Source: Proteus terrae subsp. cibarius
GTDB taxonomy: Bacteria; Pseudomonadota; Gammaproteobacteria; Enterobacterales; Enterobacteriaceae
Reading direction: 5' to 3'
DNA: 64,000 bases
NCBI RefSeq assembly: GCF_011045835.1
Contig: NZ_CP047349.1
Location: forward strand, 3,658,001 to 3,722,000
The notes beneath the pieces were generated by a model, which saw nothing but the letters and a program-made list of their open reading frames with translations, was not told the origin of the DNA and searched no databases. Of this stretch, positions 39,297 to 51,156 are shown piece by piece. A program made the translations under genes and the position numbers. Position 1 is the first letter of the stretch. Every line of letters starts with the position of its first letter.

Positions 39297-41636
39297 TTAG
39301 CGTTTTTTTCCAAATGCCGCAGCTAAAGCGTCACCCATTGCACTATTTCCCGCATTATTACCATTATTTATTGACTGGCGGTTATTACGAGTTGGTTTCT
39401 GTCCTTTGTTGTTTCTAGCTGAATTCGTGTTATTTGATGATGATTGTTTTTTATCACTATCACCTGCGACTTCATCTAAACGCATAGTCAGTGCAATGCG
39501 CTTACGAGCTAAATCAACCTCTAGAACTTTAACTTTAACAATATCGCCCGTCTTCACCACTGTGTGTGGATCTTCAATAAATCGGTCGGCTAAAGAAGAG
39601 ATATGAACCAAGCCATCTTGGTGTACACCAATATCAACGAATGCACCGAAATTAGTCACGTTAGTCACAGTTCCTTCAAGGATCATCCCACTGACTAAAT
39701 CATTCATCGTTTCGACACCCTCAGCAAAGGTTGCAGTTTTAAACTCTGGACGTGGGTCACGCCCTGGTTTTGCTAACTCTTTTAAGATGTCATTAATTGT
39801 TGGTAAACCAAATTGCTCTGTAATAAATGCTCTAGCATCTACTTGTGAAATTAGGGCGCTATTGCCCATCAAATCATCAATTTTTTGATGTGTAGATTGC
39901 AGGATATTTTCAACTACTGGGTATGCTTCAGGGTGAACCGTTGAGGCATCTAGTGGATTTTTACCATCACGAATACGTAAGAAACCAGCGCATTGCTCAA
40001 AGGCTTTCGGCCCTAAACGCGCCACTTTAAGCAGCTGTTTTCTATCAACAAAACGACCGTTTTCATCACGCCAACTAATGATATTTTGAGCAATAGATTG
40101 GCTAAGTCCAGCAACTCGCGTTAATAACGGCACTGATGCTGTATTTAAATCAACACCAACACCATTCACACAGTCTTCAACGACAGTATCAAGTTTTCTC
40201 GCTAATAATGTTTGGCTAACATCATGCTGATACTGGCCAACCCCAATAGATTTAGGATCAATTTTCACAAGTTCAGCCAAGGGATCTTGTAAGCGACGCG
40301 CGATAGAAACCGCACCACGGATAGAAACATCCAAATCAGGGAATTCATTAGCCGCAAGCTCTGACGCTGAATACACCGATGCACCTGCTTCACTGACAAT
40401 CACTTTCTGCGCTTTGACTTCTGGGTAGCGTTTTACTGTTTCAGCGAAAAAGCGCTCTGTTTCACGAGATGCCGTACCATTACCAATCGCCACCAGTTCA
40501 ACATTATGCTTAATACACAACGCAGCGACACTTGCCGCCGCTTTATCTGCTTGTCCTGTATGTGGATAAATAGTATCTGTGGCAATTAATTTACCAGTGC
40601 TATCAACAACCGCAACTTTAACACCGGTGCGTAAACCAGGATCAAGCCCCATTGTGGCACGCATACCAGCAGGAGCCGCCATCAGTAGATCATTAAGATT
40701 ACGAGCAAAAACATTAATCGCTTCTTCTTCCGCTTTTTCTCGTAATTGGCCCATCAATTCTGTTTCAATATGCATTAAAACTTTAATGCGCCAAGTCCAA
40801 CTAACAACAGCTTTACGCCAGCTATCAGCAGGTTGATTATTTAAACGTAATCCTAAATGTTCCGTGACCAGTTGTTCACCGTAGCTCTCTTTAGGCGCTT
40901 CTTCAAATTGTGGATCTGGATTCAGTGATAATTGAAGGATCCCTTCATTTCGACCACGAAACATCGCTAATGCACGGTGAGAAGGAACATTCGCGATAGG
41001 CTCATGGTGATCAAAATAATCACTAAATTTCGCTCCTTCGACTTCTTTGCCTTCAATCACTTTGGCAACAAGATGCGCATTTTTCCATAAATATTGACGA
41101 ACTTTTGCTAATAATCCGGCATCTTCTGAAAAACGCTCCATTAAAATGTAACGCGCACCATCTAAAGCTGCCTTCGTATCATCAACACCTTTTTCTGTGT
41201 TGATATAAGCGGTTGCCGTTTCTTCTGGATTATTTTGTGGTTCATTCCACAGTAAATCCGCTAAGGGTTCTAATCCATTCTCAATCGCAATCTGGCCACG
41301 GGTACGACGTTTAGGCTTATAAGGAAGATAGAGATCTTCCAATTCTGTTTTGCTTTGAGTTTCATTAATTGAAGAACGTAATTCTGGTGTCAGTTTTCCT
41401 TGTTCTTCAATTGATTTTAAAATAGTTTGGCGGCGATCATTGAGTTCCCGTAGGTAACCGAGGCGAGTTTCTAATTGACGTAATTGCGTATCATCTAATC
41501 CGCCTGTGACCTCTTTACGATAACGGGCAACAAATGGCACCGTATTCCCTTCATCCAGTAACGTTATGGCCGAAAGGACTTGCTGGGGCTTAACCGAGAG
41601 CTCATCTGCAATAATTCGGCTTAATGATTCATTCAT
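39297..41636 (-). CDS. tex: Tex/YhgF RNA-binding transcription accessory protein
   Basis: 779 residues (E. coli 773). It has N-terminal Tex helical domains, a YqgF/RuvC-like central domain ([25 protein letters not shown]), tandem helix-hairpin-helix motifs ([46 protein letters not shown]) and a C-terminal S1 RNA-binding domain (about residues 650-720, [27 protein letters not shown]). The tail is an Asn-rich, low-complexity linker. It is implicated in transcription and ribosome-associated processes. Divergent from greB. Confidence 0.97.
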   Translation of the reverse strand: MNESLSRIIADELSVKPQQVLSAITLLDEGNTVPFVARYRKEVTGGLDDTQLRQLETRLGYLRELNDRRQTILKSIEEQGKLTPELRSSINETQSKTELEDLYLPYKPKRRTRGQIAIENGLEPLADLLWNEPQNNPEETATAYINTEKGVDDTKAALDGARYILMERFSEDAGLLAKVRQYLWKNAHLVAKVIEGKEVEGAKFSDYFDHHEPIANVPSHRALAMFRGRNEGILQLSLNPDPQFEEAPKESYGEQLVTEHLGLRLNNQPADSWRKAVVSWTWRIKVLMHIETELMGQLREKAEEEAINVFARNLNDLLMAAPAGMRATMGLDPGLRTGVKVAVVDSTGKLIATDTIYPHTGQADKAAASVAALCIKHNVELVAIGNGTASRETERFFAETVKRYPEVKAQKVIVSEAGASVYSASELAANEFPDLDVSIRGAVSIARRLQDPLAELVKIDPKSIGVGQYQHDVSQTLLARKLDTVVEDCVNGVGVDLNTASVPLLTRVAGLSQSIAQNIISWRDENGRFVDRKQLLKVARLGPKAFEQCAGFLRIRDGKNPLDASTVHPEAYPVVENILQSTHQKIDDLMGNSALISQVDARAFITEQFGLPTINDILKELAKPGRDPRPEFKTATFAEGVETMNDLVSGMILEGTVTNVTNFGAFVDIGVHQDGLVHISSLADRFIEDPHTVVKTGDIVKVKVLEVDLARKRIALTMRLDEVAGDSDKKQSSSNNTNSARNNKGQKPTRNNRQSINNGNNAGNSAMGDALAAAFGKKR

Positions 41637-41817
41637 AAAATATTTACCTACCGAGAGGAATAATTAAAAAAGATGGCTATTATACACGCAGAGCACTAAA
41701 AAAATTTGGCAAATTTCCCATCTAGCTCGACAATTATGAGGAAATTAACAGATTATTTTAACATTCACGCTATAGTACCTTTATGAAATTCAATGTTGAT
41801 GATAGTTTTTATTCGTA

Positions 41818-42297
41818 ATGGCAAAAAGTAACTATATTACTCGTGATGGCTGGTATGCCTTAGACAAAGAGCTAAAATATCTTTGGAAAGAAGAGCGACC
41901 GCGTGTTACACAATCGGTTTCAGAAGCAGCTGCTCAGGGCGACCGTTCAGAAAATGCTGAATATATTTATGGAAAGAAGCGATTACGTGAAATTGATAGA
42001 CGTGTTCGTTTTTTATCAAAACGTCTTGATGAATTAAAAATCGTTGATCCTGATCCTCGCCAAGAAGGAAAAGTCTATTTTGGTGCTTGGGTCACACTTG
42101 AAGATGATGACGAAAATGTCAAAACCTTTAGGCTTGTGGGTCCCGATGAGTTTGATCCAGCAAAACAGTGGATTTCTATTGATTCCCCTGTTGCCAGAGC
42201 GCTTATTGGTAAGCAAGTTGACGATGAAATTTGTGTGCAGACACCAGGTGGTGAAGTTAATTACTGCGTATTATCTATCAAATATTATTCGGAATAA
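41818..42297 (+). CDS. greB: Transcription elongation factor GreB
   Basis: Rescues backtracked RNA polymerase by stimulating transcript cleavage through the secondary channel. It has 159 residues (E. coli 158). An N-terminal coiled coil contains the acidic tip (AAAQGDRSENAEYIYGKKRLREIDRRVRFLSKRLDELKIVD), and the C-terminal FKBP-like domain has GKVYFGAWVTLEDDDEN and ISIDSPVARALIGKQ. The basic patch and longer coil mark GreB rather than GreA. No strong ribosome site precedes the ATG. 149 bp before ompR. Confidence 0.96.
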   Translation: MAKSNYITRDGWYALDKELKYLWKEERPRVTQSVSEAAAQGDRSENAEYIYGKKRLREIDRRVRFLSKRLDELKIVDPDPRQEGKVYFGAWVTLEDDDENVKTFRLVGPDEFDPAKQWISIDSPVARALIGKQVDDEICVQTPGGEVNYCVLSIKYYSE

Positions 42298-42446
42298 GAT
42301 AAATAAATAGTTTTATCCCCTTCAGTAAAGCGAATGAACAAGTTTTATCTATAAATTATTAACATTTATTCTTTGGTTTTGGTTTAATATTCTTAACGAT
42401 GATAGAATTCGCTAATAAAAGCATTTGCACTTCGGGAGCTTAAAAA

Positions 42447-43169
42447 ATGCAAGAAAGTTATAAAGTGCTAATCGTGGATGATGATTTACGTCTGCGTTCA
42501 CTCTTAGAGCGCTATTTGACAGAGCAGGGTTTTCAAATCCGTACTGCTGCAAACGCCGATCAGATGGATCGTCTGCTCACTCGCGAATCTATCCATCTTA
42601 TTGTGCTCGATTTAATGCTTCCAGGTGAAGATGGCCTATCTATTTGCCGTCGCTTAAGAAGCCAAAACAACCCTATCCCTATTATTATGGTTACAGCAAA
42701 AGGGGAAGAGGTTGATAGAATTGTTGGACTTGAAATTGGTGCTGATGATTACATATCAAAACCATTTAACCCAAGAGAATTACTCGCACGTATTCGTGCC
42801 GTTCTTCGTCGTCAAGCGAATGAATTACCTGGCGCACCTTCGCAAGATAACGCCATTATTACTTTTGGTAAGTTCAAGCTAAATCTGGGTACACGTGAAA
42901 TGTTCCACGAAGAAGAGCATATGCCTCTGACTAGTGGTGAATTTGCTGTATTGAAAGTGCTGGTATCACACCCTCGTGAACCTCTTTCTCGTGACAAATT
43001 AATGAGCCTTGCTCGTGGTCGAGAATACAGTGCTATGGAGCGTTCAATTGACGTTCAAATCTCTCGTTTACGTCGCATGATTGAAGAAGATCCAACACAC
43101 CCTCGTTACATTCAAACGGTTTGGGGTCTTGGTTACGTCTTTGTCCCTGATGGAACCAGTGCTCAATGA
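42447..43169 (+). CDS. ompR: Osmolarity response regulator OmpR
   Basis: 240 residues (E. coli 239). The receiver domain has Asp55 ([13 protein letters not shown]), acidic residues 11-13 and Lys in [14 protein letters not shown]. The C-terminal winged helix has [28 protein letters not shown] and [34 protein letters not shown]. It controls porins and other envelope genes. Its stop overlaps the envZ start by 4 bp (ATGA). Confidence 0.98.
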   Translation: MQESYKVLIVDDDLRLRSLLERYLTEQGFQIRTAANADQMDRLLTRESIHLIVLDLMLPGEDGLSICRRLRSQNNPIPIIMVTAKGEEVDRIVGLEIGADDYISKPFNPRELLARIRAVLRRQANELPGAPSQDNAIITFGKFKLNLGTREMFHEEEHMPLTSGEFAVLKVLVSHPREPLSRDKLMSLARGREYSAMERSIDVQISRLRRMIEEDPTHPRYIQTVWGLGYVFVPDGTSAQ

Positions 43170-44506
43170 GAAGGCTGAGGCTTTCTCCTCACAATAAACT
43201 AACACGCTCGTTATTTCTGGTTATCTCGCTCCTCTTTTTTAGCTTGATAGCCAGTTATATCGTTGTGCAACACCTTATTGTTGGGCCAAGCCTTCAGCAA
43301 TTTAATAAAGTATTAGCGTATGAAATACGTGCTTTAATGCCTGAGGAACTGATCCTCGTTGATGGTACCCCACTAAAAATTTCCCCTGCTTTACGTAATA
43401 AAATCTATAACGAATTAGGCATTTCTTTCTTTGATAAAAAAGCAGCACTTGAAGAAGGGCTTTATTGGGCAAAAATAGATGATGAGTTAAGTGAGCAGAT
43501 GACTGAACATCTGGGGGGAAAAACCGAAATTTGGATCGAAAACACGCTGGAATACCCTGTTTTATGGGTCAATACGCATATGTCGCCCTCGCTTTGGATA
43601 CGTGTTCCGTTGACTGAATTAGGGCAAAATTTCTTACTCCCTGTTTATCGACAAGCGATCATTTTTATTATTATCGTTGTCGCTTTTTTCTGGCTCTATA
43701 GCCGTTTTCAAAATCGCCCACTAAATGAAGTGGAATATGCAGCGCGTCGCATTGGAAAAGGGGTTATTCCTCCTCCCATTCCTGAATCTGGCTCTTCTGA
43801 AATGCGCTCAATTATTCGAGCCTTTAACCAGATGTCATCAGGAATTCGCTCATTAGATAATGATAGAACACTCGTTATGGCAGGTGTCAGCCATGATTTG
43901 CGTACACCATTGACGCGAATTCGTCTGGCAACTGAAATGATGAGTCCCGAAGATAGCTACCTCGCAGACTCTATCAATAAAGATATTGAAGATTGTGATG
44001 CCATTATTGGGCAATTCTTAGACTATATGCGCACAGGTAAAGAGATGTCTTTAGAACTATGTAATATGAATAATCTATTACAAGAAGTCATTTCAGCCGA
44101 ATCTAATTCGGGAAAAATCAGCGAAGAACATCTTCATCCTGAGCCTATTAATATCACAGCTAACCCTATTGCAGTAAAACGAGCACTCGCCAATATGATT
44201 GTGAATGCCACTCGCTATGGTAATGGCTGGATAAGCGTTTCAAGTGGAAAAAATGAAGAGTATGCTTGGTTCCAAGTTGAAGATGATGGTCCCGGCATTC
44301 CACAAGAAGATAGACAACGTCTTTTCCAACCATTTGTTCAAGGTGAACAAGCGCGTAGCTCAACAGGTGCTGGTTTAGGATTATCTATTATTCGCCGTAT
44401 CATGGATGCCCACGGCGGTTATGTTGAGCTTGATGATAGCGTTAAAGGCGGATTACTTATCCGTGCTAACTTCCCATTAAAAGAGCGCAATGATGAGGAC
44501 GATTAG
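43166..44506 (+). CDS. envZ: Osmosensor histidine kinase EnvZ
   Basis: 446 residues (E. coli 450). Two membrane helices (about 15-35 and 160-178) flank a periplasmic loop, then a HAMP region. The phospho-acceptor is His243 in [22 protein letters not shown], the same number as in E. coli. The ATPase domain has N box [16 protein letters not shown]1 [20 protein letters not shown] and G2 [18 protein letters not shown]. It is translationally coupled to ompR. A GAGGAC/GTCCTC hairpin spans its stop codon. Confidence 0.97.
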   Translation: MRRLRLSPHNKLTRSLFLVISLLFFSLIASYIVVQHLIVGPSLQQFNKVLAYEIRALMPEELILVDGTPLKISPALRNKIYNELGISFFDKKAALEEGLYWAKIDDELSEQMTEHLGGKTEIWIENTLEYPVLWVNTHMSPSLWIRVPLTELGQNFLLPVYRQAIIFIIIVVAFFWLYSRFQNRPLNEVEYAARRIGKGVIPPPIPESGSSEMRSIIRAFNQMSSGIRSLDNDRTLVMAGVSHDLRTPLTRIRLATEMMSPEDSYLADSINKDIEDCDAIIGQFLDYMRTGKEMSLELCNMNNLLQEVISAESNSGKISEEHLHPEPINITANPIAVKRALANMIVNATRYGNGWISVSSGKNEEYAWFQVEDDGPGIPQEDRQRLFQPFVQGEQARSSTGAGLGLSIIRRIMDAHGGYVELDDSVKGGLLIRANFPLKERNDEDD

Positions 44507-44597
44507 TCCTCTCTATTCAAGTATTGAAGTGCTTTTTTATTACGCCATTTCCATTCTAATTTCTCTCCTCCTACAAATATTTCATCATTTTTTTGCT

Positions 44598-44648
44598 TTG
44601 TCATAAAACTGTCACAATTAAGACATTTAATTGTCATCAAACTGACCT
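44598..44648 (+). promoter_or_regulatory. Two Pho boxes upstream of pstS
   Basis: TTGTCATAAAACTGTCAC (44598-44615) matches the Pho box CTGTCATAAAACTGTCAC at 17 of 18 positions. A second box, TTGTCATCAAACTGACCT (44631-44648), matches 14 of 18 and starts 33 bp later, three turns on. This is the PhoB-binding layout of E. coli pstS. They end 71 bp before the pstS ATG. Confidence 0.9.
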
Positions 44649-44719
44649 ATTGTCTGTGCGTACCGTAACCGAAGTTGATAGATGTCGAAAATTATTCTAC
44701 CTATCCCACAGGAGGGATT

Positions 44720-45760
44720 ATGAAACTGATGCGTACCACCCTGACTAGTGTCATTGCCGCTGCGTTTTCAATGACCGCTCTTTCTGCACAGGCAACGACC
44801 TCGCTGACTGGTGCTGGCGCAACGTTCCCTGCCCCAGTTTATGCTAAATGGGCAGATTCCTATCAGAAAGAAACGGGTAACAAAATTAACTACCAAGGCA
44901 TTGGATCCTCTGGTGGTGTTAAACAAATCAATGCAAATACTGTTGATTTTGGTGCTTCTGATGCACCATTAACAGACGAAAAATTACAAGCTGATGGTTT
45001 ATTCCAATTCCCTACCGTGATTGGTGGCGTTGTTATGGCAGTCAATATTCCTGGTATCAAATCAGGTGAACTGACCTTAGACGGCGATACTATCGGTAAT
45101 ATCTATCTAGGTAAGATCCAAAAATGGAACGATCCTGCCATTAGCAAACTCAATCCGGGCGTAAAATTACCAGACCAGAATATCGCGGTTATTCGCCGTG
45201 CTGATGGTTCAGGAACATCTTTCGTTTTCACTAGTTATTTATCAAAAGTAAATAGCGCATGGAAAGATGAAGTAGGCGCTGGCTCTACTGTTAAGTGGCC
45301 GACAGGCTTAGGTGGAAAAGGGAATGATGGTATCGCAGCATTCGTTCAACGTGTACCAGGTTCAATTGGTTATGTTGAATATGCTTATGCGAAACAAAAC
45401 AACCTTGCTTATACTAAATTAGTCACAGCTGATGGCGAAGTAATTGCACCAACAGCAGATAGCTTTAGTGCCGCAGCAAGAAAAATTGATTGGAGCAAAA
45501 GCTTTGCACAAGACCTAACTAACCAGAAAGGTGAAAATGCATGGCCGATTACTTCAACGACCTTTATCTTAGTGCATCAAAAACAGCAAAATGCAGAAAA
45601 AGGTAAAGAAGTGCTGAATTTCTTCAATTGGGCTTACGACAAAGGTAATCAAGAAGCGAAAAATCTAGATTACGCCGTATTACCAGTCGAAGTTGTAGAA
45701 CAAATTCGTGCAGCATGGAAAACTAGTATTAAAGACAGTAATGGTAAGCCGATTTACTAA
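44720..45760 (+). CDS. pstS: Phosphate-binding protein PstS
   Basis: Periplasmic high-affinity phosphate receptor, 346 residues as in E. coli. The ATG at 44720 follows AGGAGGG. The signal peptide ends near SAQA (residue 25), and the mature protein begins [21 protein letters not shown]. Phosphate-site segments include [27 protein letters not shown] and [17 protein letters not shown]. First gene of pstSCAB-phoU, induced by PhoB at low phosphate. Confidence 0.98.
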   Translation: MKLMRTTLTSVIAAAFSMTALSAQATTSLTGAGATFPAPVYAKWADSYQKETGNKINYQGIGSSGGVKQINANTVDFGASDAPLTDEKLQADGLFQFPTVIGGVVMAVNIPGIKSGELTLDGDTIGNIYLGKIQKWNDPAISKLNPGVKLPDQNIAVIRRADGSGTSFVFTSYLSKVNSAWKDEVGAGSTVKWPTGLGGKGNDGIAAFVQRVPGSIGYVEYAYAKQNNLAYTKLVTADGEVIAPTADSFSAAARKIDWSKSFAQDLTNQKGENAWPITSTTFILVHQKQQNAEKGKEVLNFFNWAYDKGNQEAKNLDYAVLPVEVVEQIRAAWKTSIKDSNGKPIY

Positions 45761-45796
45761 TAAAATCGGTAGCCATTAAGAGATAAGTTAACGTTC

Positions 45797-45817
45797 ACCC
45801 CCTGCTAAACAGGGGGT
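45797..45817 (+). terminator. Hairpin between pstS and pstC
   Basis: ACCCCCTG and CAGGGGGT form an 8-bp stem with a 5-nt loop, 36 bp after pstS, with no U tract. It is probably a processing or 3'-stability element that raises binding protein over permease rather than a full terminator. Confidence 0.7.
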
Positions 45818-45837
45818 AATAAATTAAAAGAGGCTTT

Positions 45838-46797
45838 ATGGCCGAGCATACAACGGTAATAAAGGCCCCTAGTAAACGAGGGGACGTTATTTTCAGCGCA
45901 CTGGTTCGTCTAGCTGCGTTGATTACACTTTTGCTTTTAACAGGTATCATTGTTTCACTGATTTTCGCCTCATGGCCAAGTATTCAACAATTCGGCCTTT
46001 CATTCTTATGGTCGAAAGAGTGGGATCCTCCTGCTCAGGAGTTTGGGGCATTAGTGCCTATTTACGGCACCATTGTAACGTCAATCATCGCGCTGGTTAT
46101 TGCCGTTCCTGTCAGCTTTGGTATCGCTCTTTTCTTAACTGAATTAGCCCCTAATTGGTTAAAACGACCGTTAGGTATCGCTATTGAGTTACTCGCGGCT
46201 ATTCCAAGTATTGTCTATGGTATGTGGGGGCTATTTGTTTTCGCACCGCTCTTTGCAACCTATTTCCAAGAGCCTGTAGGCAATGTGCTTTCTTCTATCC
46301 CTATCGTTGGCGAGCTTTTCTCAGGCCCTGCTTTTGGTATTGGTATCTTAGCTGCGGGCGTTATCCTCGCTATCATGATCATTCCTTATATTGCGTCTGT
46401 AATGCGCGATGTGTTTGAACAAACGCCTGTTATGATGAAAGAGTCTGCCTACGGCATTGGCTGTACAACATGGGAAGTGATTTGGAATATCGTTCTACCT
46501 TATACCCGAAATGGCGTTATCGGTGGTGTGATGTTGGGATTAGGACGCGCCTTAGGTGAAACTATGGCAGTAACCTTTATCATCGGTAATACCTACCAAT
46601 TAGACTCCGCCTCGCTGTTTATGCCGGGTAACAGTATTACGTCTGCATTAGCGAACGAATTTGCTGAAGCAGAAACGGGATTACACACTGCCGCATTAAT
46701 GGAATTAGGGCTTATCCTGTTTGTCATCACCTTTATCGTCCTTGCGATTTCTAAGTTTATGACATTACGTTTATCAAAAAATGAAGGAGCGCGCTGA
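45838..46797 (+). CDS. pstC: Phosphate ABC transporter permease PstC
   Basis: 319 residues as in E. coli, six membrane helices (first near residues 25-50). It carries the ABC permease EAA motif region [45 protein letters not shown]. It pairs with PstA to form the membrane channel. Its stop is 1 bp from the pstA start. Confidence 0.98.
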   Translation: MAEHTTVIKAPSKRGDVIFSALVRLAALITLLLLTGIIVSLIFASWPSIQQFGLSFLWSKEWDPPAQEFGALVPIYGTIVTSIIALVIAVPVSFGIALFLTELAPNWLKRPLGIAIELLAAIPSIVYGMWGLFVFAPLFATYFQEPVGNVLSSIPIVGELFSGPAFGIGILAAGVILAIMIIPYIASVMRDVFEQTPVMMKESAYGIGCTTWEVIWNIVLPYTRNGVIGGVMLGLGRALGETMAVTFIIGNTYQLDSASLFMPGNSITSALANEFAEAETGLHTAALMELGLILFVITFIVLAISKFMTLRLSKNEGAR

Positions 46798-46798
46798 T

Positions 46799-47701
46799 AT
46801 GTCTAAAACATCCTCTTCTTCATTGCGAGTTCAAACAGAAAACGAATTGCGTGTACGCCATAAACGCCAACTTTGGCGTCGTCAAAAAAACCGTATCGCA
46901 CTGTTTTTGTCTGTCTCAACCATGGCATTTGGTCTTTTTTGGTTAACGTGGATTTTATTCTCCACCTTCACCAAAGGCTTTGATGGTATGTCATTAGCCC
47001 TTTTCACAGAGATGACTCCGCCACCTAATACGGAAGGTGGTGGATTGGCAAATGCTATTGCCGGTAGTGGATTACTCATCCTTTGGGCAACCGTGATTGG
47101 AACACCATTAGGCATTCTTGCAGGGATTTATCTTGCTGAATATGGTCGTCGCTCATGGCTTGCTGAAACCACACGTTTTATTAACGATATCTTGCTGTCA
47201 GCGCCATCCATTGTTGTCGGGCTCTTTGTCTACACCATTGTTGTCGCACAGATGCAGCACTTTTCAGGATGGGCAGGAATTGTCGCCTTAGCGTTATTGC
47301 AAATTCCTATTGTTATTCGCACCACTGAAAATATGTTGAAGTTAGTGCCTGATAGCTTACGCGAAGCCGCTTACGCATTAGGAACACCAAAGTGGAAGAT
47401 GATCTCTAAAATCACCTTAAAAGCCTCGGTTTCAGGCATTATCACAGGTGTGTTATTAGCGATTGCGCGTATTGCAGGCGAAACTGCACCACTGTTATTT
47501 ACTTCACTATCAAATCAATTCTGGAGCACAGACTTAAACGAACCGATAGCTAACCTACCTGTGACTATCTTTAAGTTCGCCATGAGTCCTTTCGCAGAAT
47601 GGCAAGAGCTTGCCTGGGCTGGCGTATTACTTATCACCCTCTGTGTTCTATTTATCAATATTATTGCGCGCGTGCTATTTGCTAAACGCAAGCACGGTTA
47701 A
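46799..47701 (+). CDS. pstA: Phosphate ABC transporter permease PstA
   Basis: Starts at the ATG at 46799 ([12 protein letters not shown]), with AAGGAG inside the end of pstC. 300 residues (E. coli 296). Six membrane helices; EAA region [46 protein letters not shown]. An in-frame ATG 18 bp upstream lies within pstC and is less likely. Confidence 0.97.
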   Translation: MSKTSSSSLRVQTENELRVRHKRQLWRRQKNRIALFLSVSTMAFGLFWLTWILFSTFTKGFDGMSLALFTEMTPPPNTEGGGLANAIAGSGLLILWATVIGTPLGILAGIYLAEYGRRSWLAETTRFINDILLSAPSIVVGLFVYTIVVAQMQHFSGWAGIVALALLQIPIVIRTTENMLKLVPDSLREAAYALGTPKWKMISKITLKASVSGIITGVLLAIARIAGETAPLLFTSLSNQFWSTDLNEPIANLPVTIFKFAMSPFAEWQELAWAGVLLITLCVLFINIIARVLFAKRKHG

Positions 47702-47730
47702 CGCAGAAAGTTAAGCAAGAGAGACGTTGA

Positions 47731-48507
<777 letters not shown>

Positions 48508-48521
48508 TAACGAGGCAATAA

Positions 48522-49256
48522 ATGGATAATTTAAATCACAATAAGCATATTTCTGGTCAATTTAATGCTGAGTTAGAGCATATCCGTACTGAGCTGATGG
48601 TTATGGGTGGGCTTGTTGAAGAGCAACTGAAAAAAGCTGTTATGGCAATGCATAATCAAGACCAAGCATTGGCAAACGAAGTTATTCAAGGTGACCATAA
48701 CGTCAATATGATGGAAGTCGCTATTGATGATGCGTGTATGCGAATTATTGCTAAACGCCAGCCAACAGCGAGTGACTTACGTTTAATTATGGCGATATCA
48801 AAAACGATCGCTGAACTAGAACGTATTGGCGATGTTGCTGAAAAAATCTGTAAAACCGCACTTGAAAAGTTTTCACACCAGCATCAACCACTGCTCGTGA
48901 GCTTAGAATCTTTAGGCCAACACGCTATACAAATGCTTCACGATGTTCTTGATGCCTTTGCGCGTATGGATTTAGATGAAGCAGTACGTATCTATCGTGA
49001 AGACGCTAAAATTGATAACGAATATGAAGGTATCGTCCGTCAATTAATGACTTATATGATGGAAGATCCTCGCACCATTCCTAGTGTACTCACCGCACTA
49101 TTTTGTGCGCGTTCTATTGAACGTATCGGCGACCGTTGTCAGAACATTTGTGAGTTTATTTTCTATTACGTAAAAGGTCATGATTTCCGCCATTTAGGAG
49201 GCGACCAAGTAGAAAAAATGCTAACAAGAAGTGACGACAGTAACGCTTCTAAATAA
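48522..49256 (+). CDS. phoU: Phosphate signalling regulator PhoU
   Basis: 244 residues (E. coli 241), all-helical, two PhoU repeats with the metal-binding E/DXXXD-type motifs ([11 protein letters not shown] in repeat 1, [15 protein letters not shown] in repeat 2). It links the Pst transporter to PhoR and silences the Pho regulon when phosphate is plentiful. Last gene of the operon, 14 bp after pstB. Confidence 0.98.
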   Translation: MDNLNHNKHISGQFNAELEHIRTELMVMGGLVEEQLKKAVMAMHNQDQALANEVIQGDHNVNMMEVAIDDACMRIIAKRQPTASDLRLIMAISKTIAELERIGDVAEKICKTALEKFSHQHQPLLVSLESLGQHAIQMLHDVLDAFARMDLDEAVRIYREDAKIDNEYEGIVRQLMTYMMEDPRTIPSVLTALFCARSIERIGDRCQNICEFIFYYVKGHDFRHLGGDQVEKMLTRSDDSNASK

Positions 49257-49281
49257 ATTTCTCTCTCTTTTTCTTCTCTTC

Positions 49282-49312
49282 AAAACAGCGACATAATTGT
49301 CGCTGTTTTTTT
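49282..49312 (+). terminator. pst-phoU operon terminator
   Basis: A 12-bp perfect stem (AAAACAGCGACA with its complement) and TAAT loop, followed by an eight-base T run, 25 bp after the phoU stop. Confidence 0.93.
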
Positions 49313-49471
49313 TATTCACTCATAAATGAATACCGTTCTAGCTCAACACTTTTTCTCATCTTATTCCTTAAAAGCATATTCATATCAATTTTTATTATTT
49401 TATGAACTTAGATCAACTTGATAGCGTGATATCCAACATAACGATGATAATTCTTTTCTTTGGGGTGAATA

Positions 49472-50311
49472 ATGAAATTACGTGTCTTGGCAACAGCATT
49501 AATTGCAGGCTCTGTGCTTTTCTCTGGTATTGCAAAAGCAGATAAACTTGATGATATAAAAAAAGCAGGTGTAGTACGTATCGCGATTTTTGACAGTAAT
49601 CCTCCGTTTGGGTTTATTGATCCTCAAACCAAAAAACTTGCAGGTTATGATGCAGATATCGCCAATGAGATCGCCAAAGATCTAGGTGTAAAACTGGAAC
49701 TGCGTCCAACAAACCCAGCAAACCGTATTCCACTTTTAAGCTCTAAAAAAGTCGATTTAATCGCGGCGAACTTCACCATTACCGATGAACGCGCTAAGCA
49801 AGTTGATTTCTCTGTTCCTTACTTTGCAACCGGACAAAAATTTATTGCACGTAAAGGGGTTTTAACTAACCCGGAACAAATCCACTCACTGCGTATTGGT
49901 GCAGATAAAGGTACTGTTCAAGAAATCACATTACGTGAACGCTATCCTGACACCAAAGTTATCTCTTATGACGATACACCACTGGCTTTCGCTGCATTAC
50001 GTAACGGTAACGTACAAGCTATCACACAAGACGATGCGAAATTAGTCGGTTTATTAGCAAATCTTCCTGATGCCATTAAAGCCGATTTTGAAGTGTCATC
50101 ATTTAGTATCACCCGTGAATACCAAGCAGTTGCAGCTGCTAAAGGTGAAGAGCGTTTAATTAACGAAATCAATAACACTCTATTAAGATTAGAAAAAGAA
50201 GGTAAGGCAGACGAGATCTACAATCGTTGGTTTGGTCCTGAAACAAAATCGGCTCAACCTCGTGGTGATTTTAAATTTGCCCCACTATCAGAGCAAACAC
50301 CACAATCTTGA
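49472..50311 (+). CDS. Polar amino-acid ABC transporter substrate-binding protein
   Basis: 279 residues, SBP_bac_3 family. The signal peptide ends AKA (Ala23). The mature protein shows VVRIAIFDSNPPFGFIDPQTKKLAGYDADIANEIAKDLGVKLELRPTNPANRIPLL, LIAANFTITDERAKQVDFSVPYFATGQ and GADKGTVQEI, the amino-acid binding pattern including the Arg of ITDERAKQ. The ligand is unknown. GGGGTGAATA precedes the ATG. Two permeases follow after a hairpin, but no ATPase gene is present. Confidence 0.92.
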   Translation: MKLRVLATALIAGSVLFSGIAKADKLDDIKKAGVVRIAIFDSNPPFGFIDPQTKKLAGYDADIANEIAKDLGVKLELRPTNPANRIPLLSSKKVDLIAANFTITDERAKQVDFSVPYFATGQKFIARKGVLTNPEQIHSLRIGADKGTVQEITLRERYPDTKVISYDDTPLAFAALRNGNVQAITQDDAKLVGLLANLPDAIKADFEVSSFSITREYQAVAAAKGEERLINEINNTLLRLEKEGKADEIYNRWFGPETKSAQPRGDFKFAPLSEQTPQS

Positions 50312-50375
50312 TCGTTAAAGCGTAATAACTTTCTTCTTTCATCAAAAAAAAGTTATTCCTTTATTAAAACACCTA

Positions 50376-50399
50376 CCCCGCCTTTGCGGGGTTTGGTGT
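50376..50399 (+). terminator. Hairpin between binding protein and permeases
   Basis: CCCCGC (50376-50381) and GCGGGG (50386-50391) with outer ACACC/GGTGT pairing form a strong stem. T content after the stem is low, so it may be a partial terminator that lowers permease expression, as at pstS/pstC. Confidence 0.7.
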
Positions 50400-50417
50400 C
50401 TACAATAGGCCTATTAT

Positions 50418-51155
50418 ATGTTTGAGCAATTTCTTTCACATTACCTTCTTGAGCCACACTATTTAAGTTGGCTCTGGAATGGTTTTCTAATCACCTTGCT
50501 TATCTCTTTTTGGACTATTGTCATTGCAACATTAATGAGCTTTGCCCTTAGTGCTGCAAGAGATAGTGCTTTTACACCATTACGCTGGTTAGCCACGGCT
50601 TATACTTCGCTGTTTCGTAACACTCCGCTGTTAGTACAGTTATTCTTTTGGTATTTCGCATCAGGCGAAATTCTGCCACAAAGCGCCATGATATGGTTAA
50701 ACACGCCTCATGAGATTGCATTTTTAGGTGTAACCCTTTCTTGGCCTTCTTTTGAGTTTTTAGCGGGCATTGTGGGTCTGACATTTTACTCAACGCCATT
50801 TATTGCCGAAGAGCTAAGAGCCGGTATTCAAGGTGTTAAACAAGGGCAAAAATATGCCTCTTTAGCATTAGGTCTAACGCAATGGCAATCTATGCGTTAT
50901 GTGATTTTACCCCAAGCTTTTCGTATTGCTCTGCCCCCATTATTGGGTCAATACATGAATGTAATAAAAAACTCATCACTGACTATGGCTATAGGTGTTG
51001 CGGAGCTTTCTTACGCATCAAGACAAGTCGAAACAGAGTCTTTACGCACCTTTGAAGCCTTTGGGGTTGCAACGATTCTCTATATTGCAGCAATCGCATT
51101 GATGGAAGCTTGGGGACAATGGCATCAGCAACGTAAACTAGCACAAGGGTATTAA
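50418..51155 (+). CDS. Amino-acid ABC transporter permease 1
   Basis: 245 residues, HisM/GltJ-type permease with about five membrane segments. It has the family start-loop FRNTPLLVQLFFWYF and the EAA motif GQKYASLALGLTQWQSMRYVILPQAFRIALPPLLGQYMNVIKNSSL. The next permease starts 1 bp past its stop, so the two are coupled. Both are needed for a heterodimeric channel. Confidence 0.93.
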   Translation: MFEQFLSHYLLEPHYLSWLWNGFLITLLISFWTIVIATLMSFALSAARDSAFTPLRWLATAYTSLFRNTPLLVQLFFWYFASGEILPQSAMIWLNTPHEIAFLGVTLSWPSFEFLAGIVGLTFYSTPFIAEELRAGIQGVKQGQKYASLALGLTQWQSMRYVILPQAFRIALPPLLGQYMNVIKNSSLTMAIGVAELSYASRQVETESLRTFEAFGVATILYIAAIALMEAWGQWHQQRKLAQGY

Positions 51156-51156
51156 T